Notes under the pieces: model-generated
The model's input: only the letters and a program-made list of their open reading frames with translations
Database searches by the model: none
What the model was told of the DNA's origin: nothing
Part shown: piece by piece, positions 16,449 to 20,892 of the stretch
Numbering within the stretch: the stretch's first letter is position 1
How the letters are laid out: each line of letters opens with the position of its first letter
NCBI GenBank assembly: GCA_027457205.1
Contig: DAIDTM010000229.1
Coordinates: 1 to 20,892 of the forward strand
Direction: 5' to 3'
DNA from: Anaerolineae bacterium
GTDB taxonomy: Bacteria > Chloroflexota > Anaerolineae > UBA4142
Length of the DNA stretch: 20,892 bases
Translations under genes and position numbers: made by a program

Positions 16449-17620
16449 AAGATGAAACCATCCTCATTCTCGCCAACGCCGAGTGGGATTGGCACAACCG
16501 CGTCAACTGCCACCATCTTGCCGCGCGGCTTGCGCGCGAGAACCGCGTGCTGTTCGTCGATACGATTGGCGGTCGGACGCCTGCGCCGCGGGAATTCAAA
16601 AAGATTGCGCGGCGGTTGCGGCGCATAGCCGGCGGCGTCCGTCAAATTGACGATCACTTGATGGTGCTCGCGCCATTCGTCATCCCGGTGTACGGACGCG
16701 AAGCGATTCGGCGATTGAACACTGCGCTGCTGGTGATGCAGATTCGCCGCGCGTTACCTAAGAACGCTAAGCCGATTCTCTGGTTCTTTCTACCCGCGCT
16801 CGTCGGCTTGGTCGGACGCTTTGACGAGAAGCTGGTGATCTATCACTGCATCGACGAGCACGCGGCGAATCCGAACGTTCCCGCGCAGCAGGTGAGGGCG
16901 TGGGAGCGGCAATTGCTCGCGCAAGCGGACGCGGTTTTCGCGTCGTCGTCGACGTTGTACGAAGACAAACGCGCGTTCAACGCGCACACACTCTATCTGC
17001 CCAACGTCGCCGACGCCGAGTTTTTCGCGTCGACGCGTGATGCGGCGCTTCCGATGCCGGAGGATTTGAAAGACGTGCCGCACCCCATTGCCGGGTTTGT
17101 CGGCAACATTTCGGCGTACAAAATGAATCTCGAAATGTTATACGTCGTCGCGCAGTCCAAGCCGGATTGGTCGTTCGTGTTGATCGGTCCCATCGGCCGC
17201 GGCGATCCATCAACCGATGTGTCCCAATTGCGGTCGCTGCCGAACGTGCGCCTGCTCGGCGAGCGAGCGTACTCGGAACTGCCGCGCTATATCAAGGCGT
17301 TCGACGTGTGTCTGATACCGTTCAACCAGAACGAATCCACGCGCGGCACGTTGCCAATGAAGTTTTTCGAGTACCTGGCGGCAGGTAAGCCGGTTGTCGC
17401 GACCGATCTGCCGGCGCTGCGCGAATTTCGCGAATTCTTTTATGTAACGCACACGGCGGAAGAGTTTGCCGCCGCGTTGCCAGCCGCGTTGACCGAGGAT
17501 GCGGCGTGCGCCGCCGGACGCGTCGCGCTCGCGCAGAAATATTCCTGGGACGCGCGGATGGCGGAGATTGACCAGATCGTGAGCGGCTTGCTCGCACGCA
17601 AGCAGCGAGCGGAGAGATAA
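16445..17620 (+). CDS. Glycosyltransferase family 4/1-like (GT-B fold)
   Basis: A 391-residue protein beginning at GTG 16445, which overlaps the previous stop (GTGA). The N-terminus 'ILILANAEWDWHNRVNCHHL' and 'RENRVLFVDTIGGRTP' belongs to a GT-B subgroup seen in polysaccharide loci (TuaH-like). 'KLVIYHCIDEHAANP' and 'ADAVFASSSTLYEDK' are further marks of that subgroup. The donor domain has 'HPIAGFVGNISAYKMNLEML', 'FVLIGPIGRGDPS' and a terminal 'GTLPMKFFEYLAAGKPVVAT', where E297 and E309 take the place of the EX7E pair with wider spacing, as is normal for this subgroup. It probably adds one sugar to the lipid-linked glycan in the cytoplasm. The sugar is unknown. It ends 2 bases before the start of the sugar-phosphate transferase. 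Confidence 0.88.
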   Translation: MKDETILILANAEWDWHNRVNCHHLAARLARENRVLFVDTIGGRTPAPREFKKIARRLRRIAGGVRQIDDHLMVLAPFVIPVYGREAIRRLNTALLVMQIRRALPKNAKPILWFFLPALVGLVGRFDEKLVIYHCIDEHAANPNVPAQQVRAWERQLLAQADAVFASSSTLYEDKRAFNAHTLYLPNVADAEFFASTRDAALPMPEDLKDVPHPIAGFVGNISAYKMNLEMLYVVAQSKPDWSFVLIGPIGRGDPSTDVSQLRSLPNVRLLGERAYSELPRYIKAFDVCLIPFNQNESTRGTLPMKFFEYLAAGKPVVATDLPALREFREFFYVTHTAEEFAAALPAALTEDAACAAGRVALAQKYSWDARMAEIDQIVSGLLARKQRAER

Positions 17621-17622
17621 CG

Positions 17623-18231
17623 GTGTTTCGTCGCGTTCAATTGGCGATCAAGCGATTGGTCGATTTCTTGGCGTCGGCGGCGTTGCTTCTGATCTTGTCG
17701 CCGGTACTCGCGCTGATCGCCGCGGCAATTCGTATCACAAGCGGCAGTACGATTTTGTACGAATGGAATGTCGTCGGCTTGAATGGTCGTCCGTTCAAAG
17801 GATACAAATTCAGGACGATGGTCACCAACGCCGATCAGCTCAAGCAGGATTTGCTCGACCGCAATGAAATGAACGGTGGACCGGTGTTCAAGATCAAGGA
17901 TGACCCGCGCGTGACGCCGGTTGGACGCGTGCTGCGCAAGTATAGTCTCGATGAGCTGCCGCAATTATGGAGCGTTTTCAAAGGCGATATGAGTCTGGTC
18001 GGTCCGCGTCCGCCGCTGGCATACGAGTACGAAAATTTCCAGGAATGGCAAAAACGCAAACTCACCGTCAAGCCCGGCATGACGTCGCTGTGGCAAGTCA
18101 GCGGCAAACCCCTCGATTTCAACGAATGGCTGCGGCTTGACTTTGACTATATCGACCATTGGTCGCCGTGGCTGGATTTCAAAATTATTCTTTGGACGAT
18201 TTGGATCGTCCTCACCGGGAGAAATCACTAA
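17623..18231 (+). CDS. Undecaprenyl-phosphate sugar-1-phosphate transferase (short monotopic PGT)
   Basis: A 202-residue member of the bacterial sugar transferase family (PF02397). One N-terminal re-entrant hydrophobic segment (residues about 10-35, 'RLVDFLASAALLLILSP') is followed by 'FKGYKFRTMV', the catalytic Asp-Glu dyad D110-E111 in 'KYSLDELPQLW', then 'SVFKGDMSLVGPRPP' and 'KPGMTSLWQVSGK'. These enzymes transfer a sugar-1-phosphate from an NDP-sugar to undecaprenyl phosphate and so start the repeat unit. This copy has only the catalytic core, like PglC or the C-terminal half of WbaP, without the four-helix and CoA-binding-like N-terminal domains. The start is GTG 17623, supported by GGAGAG at 17611-17616 with 6-base spacing. 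Its stop overlaps the ATG of the epimerase by one base (TAATG). Confidence 0.93.
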   Translation: MFRRVQLAIKRLVDFLASAALLLILSPVLALIAAAIRITSGSTILYEWNVVGLNGRPFKGYKFRTMVTNADQLKQDLLDRNEMNGGPVFKIKDDPRVTPVGRVLRKYSLDELPQLWSVFKGDMSLVGPRPPLAYEYENFQEWQKRKLTVKPGMTSLWQVSGKPLDFNEWLRLDFDYIDHWSPWLDFKIILWTIWIVLTGRNH

Positions 18232-19340
18232 TGCGCATCTTGGTCACTGGCGGCGCGGGTTTTATCGGCTCGCACACCGTCGATTTGCTGCTGCAACAAG
18301 GTCATCAGGTCCGGATTCTCGACAGTCTGACGCCGCCGGTTCACATCGAAGGCAAACTGCCGGCGTACGTGCCGCGCGACGCCGAGTTTATTCTGGGTGA
18401 CGTGCGCGACCGCGCGGCGTGGGAACGCGCGCTGCCAGGTATCGACGCGGTGTTCCATTTCGCGGCGTACCAGGACTATTTGACCGATTTTTCTAAATTC
18501 TTCCACGTCAACACCGTCGGCACCGCGCTGCTGTACGAAATCATCGTCGAGAAGAAACTGCCGGTGCAAAAGATCGTCGTTGCGAGTTCGCAATCGACCT
18601 ATGGCGAGGGCAGGTACGAATGCGCGACCGACGGTGCGCAGTATCCGCCGTTGCGCGCGGTGTCGCAGCTGGAACAGCGCGATTGGGAGCCGCACTGCCC
18701 GGTGTGCGGGCGCGCGATGAAACCGGTTGTCACCGACGAGTCGCAAGTGCATCCGCACAACCAGTATGCCATGTCCAAGTACACGCAGGAGATGATCGCG
18801 CTGAACTTGGGTCAGCGGTATGGCATCCCCAGCGTCGCGCAGCGTTTTTCGATCACACAGGGACCGCGCCAGTCGTTCCGCAACGCCTACTCCGGCGTCC
18901 TCCGCATCTTTGCGACACGCTTGCTCAGCCATCGCGCGCCGGTGTGCTACGAGGACGGCGGGCAGTTGCGTGATTACGTTTCGGTCTACGATGTCGCGCG
19001 CGCGAACGCGCTGGTGATGCAAGACCCGCGCGCGAACGATCAGGTGTTCAATGTCGGCGGCGGTCGCGCGATCACGGTGAAGGAGTACGCGCATCTTATC
19101 GCGCGCGCGTTGGGCGAGGAGATCGAACCACTCATCCCCGGCGAATTTCGTTTCGGCGACACGCGGCACATCATTTCCGACATCGGCAAATTGCGCACGC
19201 TCGGTTGGGAGCCGCAGGTGCCGCTCGAAAAGATTGTCGAGGGGTACATTGACTGGGCGCGCGAGCAGCCCGACTTGCGTGACTATTACGAAGACGCCGA
19301 GCGCGAAATGAAAGCCATGGGAACGATACGTAAAGCGTAA
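18231..19340 (+). CDS. NAD-dependent sugar epimerase/dehydratase (extended SDR; dTDP-L-rhamnose 4-epimerase-like)
   Basis: A 369-residue extended short-chain dehydrogenase. The NAD-binding 'VTGGAGFIGSH' (residues about 4-14), the Ser/Thr site in 'VASSQSTYGEG' and the catalytic Y179-X3-K183 in 'NQYAMSKY' are all present. Between the last two lies an insertion with C131 and the pair C156/C159 ('HCPVCGR'). From memory, this is the mark of a subgroup annotated as dTDP-L-rhamnose 4-epimerase (WbiB-like), where a fuller cysteine cluster is usual. The reaction would be inversion or oxidation of an NDP-hexose in the cytoplasm, supplying the cluster's transferases. The subgroup call is tentative; the family is firm. 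ATG 18231 is chosen over in-frame sites inside the previous gene because GGGAGA (18217-18222) lies 8 bases upstream and the Rossmann motif then begins at residue 4. Its last codons lie inside a heptamer repeat array. Confidence 0.88.
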   Translation: MRILVTGGAGFIGSHTVDLLLQQGHQVRILDSLTPPVHIEGKLPAYVPRDAEFILGDVRDRAAWERALPGIDAVFHFAAYQDYLTDFSKFFHVNTVGTALLYEIIVEKKLPVQKIVVASSQSTYGEGRYECATDGAQYPPLRAVSQLEQRDWEPHCPVCGRAMKPVVTDESQVHPHNQYAMSKYTQEMIALNLGQRYGIPSVAQRFSITQGPRQSFRNAYSGVLRIFATRLLSHRAPVCYEDGGQLRDYVSVYDVARANALVMQDPRANDQVFNVGGGRAITVKEYAHLIARALGEEIEPLIPGEFRFGDTRHIISDIGKLRTLGWEPQVPLEKIVEGYIDWAREQPDLRDYYEDAEREMKAMGTIRKA

Positions 19341-19392
19341 ACCGTGAAACGTAAATTCAACTTCCAACTTCCAATTTCCGACTTGCAAAATC
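19330..19392. repeat. Heptanucleotide tandem repeat array (nine degenerate 7-base units)
   Basis: Reading in steps of exactly 7 from 19330 gives nine units. The first four follow the consensus GTRAANN (for example GTAAAGC and GTGAAAC). The next four follow CRAYTTS (two identical CAACTTC units at 19358-19371), and a last diverged unit, CAAAATC, ends one base before the next ATG. The array covers the final codons and stop of the epimerase gene and the whole gap to the kinase gene. It leaves no Shine-Dalgarno in front of the kinase start. Period and place resemble the short tandemly repeated repetitive (STRR) heptamers known from cyanobacteria; the origin here is unknown. Confidence 0.75.
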
Positions 19393-19393
19393 T

Positions 19394-20431
19394 ATGTTAA
19401 TCGCCCGCGCACCCGTTCGACTTTCTTTTGCCGGCGGCGGCACCGACTTGCCAGCGTACTACATCAAGTACGGCGGCGCAGTCGTCAGCACGACGCTGGA
19501 CAAGTATTTCTATGTCTTTCTCAATGTCAGCGGCGACGACACTATCCAGATCACGTCGTCCGATTACCGCACGTTCTATCGGCATGACGGCGATTTGCCG
19601 TTGATGTTTGACGGCGATTTGAGTTTGCCGCGCGCAATTCTGCACCATTTTGGTTTGGTGCGCGGCATCTCGATGTTCCTCGCGTCCGAAGTTCCCCCCG
19701 GCACCGGTCTGGGATCATCCAGCACCGTCGCGGTGGCGATCATCAAGGCAGTCACGACCGCCAGGGGATTGTTTTTGTCGAAGCAGCAAATCGCGGAACT
19801 CGCCTGCCAGATCGAAATCGAAAAACTCGGCACGCCGATTGGCAAGCAGGATCAGTACGCTGCGGCGTTCGGCGATTTGAATCTCATCCAATTCCGCGCC
19901 GATGGCGTAACGGTCGAGCCGCTGCGCGTACCGCCGGAGACGCGCCGCGCGCTCGAGCAGAATATGCTGCTCTTTTTCACCGGCGGCACGCGCCAGGCAT
20001 CGACGATTCTGACGGCGCAGAAGAAATCGAGCGAGAAGGATGACCCGCAAGTGATCGCCGCGCTGCACGCCGTGAAGCAAATGGCGTTCGAGGCGAAAGA
20101 GCTGCTCGAGCGCGGCGACCTGAATCGTTTCGGACGATTGCTCGACGCCGGCTGGCAGCAGAAGAAAAAATTTGCCGGCGGCATTTCTAATTCGCTCATC
20201 GACGAATGTTACACGCTCGCGCTCGCGAACGGCGCGCTCGGTGGTAAACTTGCCGGCGCGGGCGGCGGCGGCTTTCTGGCGATCTACTGCGAAGCGCCGC
20301 AGCAAGCCGCGGTGACGCAGGCGTTGGAAGCGAAAGGGCTAAAGCGGATGGATTTTCGATTCGAAACCGAAGGCGCGCGCGTGCTGGTGAACGCGGGCTT
20401 GCGGATTCCGGAGCGCGCGTATGCGTCGTAA
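19394..20431 (+). CDS. GHMP-family sugar kinase (HddA-like)
   Basis: A 345-residue GHMP kinase. Motif 1 'RAPVRLSFAGGGTDLPAYY' is at the N-terminus, the ATP-binding motif 2 'VPPGTGLGSSSTVAVAI' is around residues 98-114, 'GKQDQYAAAFG' follows, and motif 3 'KLAGAGGGGFLAIYC' is near residue 285. The 'AGGGTDLP' form with 'GKQDQYAAAFGDLN' belongs to the group of D-glycero-alpha-D-manno-heptose-7-phosphate kinases (HddA/HddA-like) and related L-fucose kinases. It would phosphorylate a free or phosphorylated sugar on the way to an NDP-sugar used by this cluster. The exact sugar is not certain; no GmhA isomerase, phosphatase or nucleotidyltransferase is seen in the window. There is no ribosome site before ATG 19394. 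Its end overlaps the start of the next gene by 11 bases. Confidence 0.9.
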   Translation: MLIARAPVRLSFAGGGTDLPAYYIKYGGAVVSTTLDKYFYVFLNVSGDDTIQITSSDYRTFYRHDGDLPLMFDGDLSLPRAILHHFGLVRGISMFLASEVPPGTGLGSSSTVAVAIIKAVTTARGLFLSKQQIAELACQIEIEKLGTPIGKQDQYAAAFGDLNLIQFRADGVTVEPLRVPPETRRALEQNMLLFFTGGTRQASTILTAQKKSSEKDDPQVIAALHAVKQMAFEAKELLERGDLNRFGRLLDAGWQQKKKFAGGISNSLIDECYTLALANGALGGKLAGAGGGGFLAIYCEAPQQAAVTQALEAKGLKRMDFRFETEGARVLVNAGLRIPERAYAS

Positions 20432-20892
20432 AGAATTGATGTTCCTGCTCGCGCTGTGGATCGTCGGCGACGCGATCGCGATTTATGCCGCGCTCAACGT
20501 CGCGTTCAACGTCCGCTACAGCATCACCTGGCTGCCACTGATCGAGCCGCTCGCTCCGATCACCTCGCGGTACGCCGTGATGATCCCGGTGTCGATTCCG
20601 TTGTGGCTCATTTTTTTTGCGTTCAACGGTTTGTACGATCAGCGTTATCTTCTGTCCGGCTTGCAGGAATACGGCAAGGTCGTCATCGGTTGCACGCTGG
20701 GAATCGTCGTCGTCATCGTCGTCAGTTTCATCGAGCCGAACCTCAGCGTCTCGCGTTCCTGGCTGGTCTTTTCGTGGCTCTTTTCGATTCTGTTTGTCAG
20801 TGCGGCGCGTTTTGCGATCCGCCGCGTAGTTCACCTCGCCCGCCGGCGCGGCCGCTTGCTGACGCGCGCGGTCATCGTCGGCGCGAACGAGC
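20421..20892 (+). CDS. Polytopic polyprenyl glycosylphosphotransferase, N-terminal part (3' end outside window)
   Basis: An open frame of 157 codons from ATG 20421 to the window edge, with GGAG at 20410-20413 spaced 7 bases upstream. The product has four hydrophobic helices (about residues 5-30, 54-68, 82-102 and 112-128), including 'FFAFNGLYDQRY' after helix 2. It then goes through a basic stretch into 'LLTRAVIVGANE', the start of the Rossmann-like CoA_binding_3 domain (PF13727). That is the N-terminal layout of WbaP/WcaJ-type undecaprenyl-phosphate sugar phosphotransferases, whose catalytic domain would lie downstream. The sequence ends before it, so the catalytic part is not seen. If complete, it would be a second initiating enzyme beside the short one at 17623-18231. 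The gene overlaps the kinase gene by 11 bases. Confidence 0.82.
   Translation, partial: MRRKELMFLLALWIVGDAIAIYAALNVAFNVRYSITWLPLIEPLAPITSRYAVMIPVSIPLWLIFFAFNGLYDQRYLLSGLQEYGKVVIGCTLGIVVVIVVSFIEPNLSVSRSWLVFSWLFSILFVSAARFAIRRVVHLARRRGRLLTRAVIVGANE

Noticed and set aside
18159..18230. Upstream extension of the epimerase into the sugar transferase gene
   Set aside because: ATG 18231 has a good ribosome site and puts the Rossmann motif at the N-terminus; the extension is only read-through of the frame.
18228..19388. Minus-strand open frame of 386 codons opposite the epimerase
   Set aside because: It mirrors a firmly identified SDR gene almost end to end, has Arg/Asp/Val-rich shadow composition and no motif.
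20672..20720. Runs of GTC/ATC-type triplets near 20680-20720 as a possible microsatellite
   Set aside because: They encode Val/Ile of a predicted membrane helix in the partial last gene, so codon repetition explains them.
1..20892. CRISPR array, tRNA or rRNA genes, insertion sequences or phage attachment sites
   Set aside because: No evenly spaced 25-40 base repeats, cloverleaf-like or rRNA-like sequence, transposase motif or terminal inverted repeat was seen by eye.

Overview
The window is a GC-rich bacterial segment packed with genes, all on the + strand, for building a surface glycan. The organism cannot be named from this sequence alone. A Chloroflexota (Anaerolineae-like) bacterium is my best inference. 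The main reason is the repeated extracytoplasmic module with cores such as 'NYTVFAQLL' and 'NYTIFVHLL' on large polytopic membrane proteins, which I associate from memory with that phylum. The short intergenic repeats fit too. No rRNA, tRNA, CRISPR array, transposase or phage gene is visible.

Layout. (1) 1-2220: the 3' part of a family 2 glycosyltransferase (GT2) and a B12-binding-type radical SAM enzyme, followed by a strong hairpin with a T-rich tail (2256-2299). (2) 2350-4594: a GT2 and a GT4 glycosyltransferase in clearly lower-GC DNA. The lower GC continues into the membrane half of the next gene. (3) 4591-15324: a membrane block. It holds a 1271-residue GT-C-like protein with a huge extracytoplasmic part, a 7-helix protein carrying three beta-rich modules, a methyltransferase with a C-terminal membrane helix, a GT87-like multipass protein, and a GT39-type protein with two more copies of the module. 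(4) 15321-18231: two GT4 enzymes and a short polyprenyl-phosphate sugar-1-phosphate transferase (initiating enzyme). (5) 18231-20892: an extended-SDR sugar epimerase, a GHMP (HddA-like) sugar kinase separated from it by an array of 7-base repeats, and the start of a second, polytopic initiating-transferase-like gene that runs off the window.

How they would work together (inference): the GHMP kinase and the SDR enzyme make activated sugars. The phosphoglycosyl transferase loads the first sugar-phosphate onto undecaprenyl phosphate on the cytoplasmic face. The GT2 and GT4 enzymes extend it with NDP-sugars, and the methyltransferase and radical SAM enzyme may modify sugars or lipid. The polytopic GT-C-type proteins probably act outside the membrane using polyprenyl-phosphate sugars. 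No Wzx flippase, Wzy polymerase, ABC exporter or ligase is seen here, so the export route is unknown. Almost all junctions from 3379 onward are overlapping or only a few bases apart, which indicates one long operon. The 2256-2299 hairpin is the only terminator-like signal.
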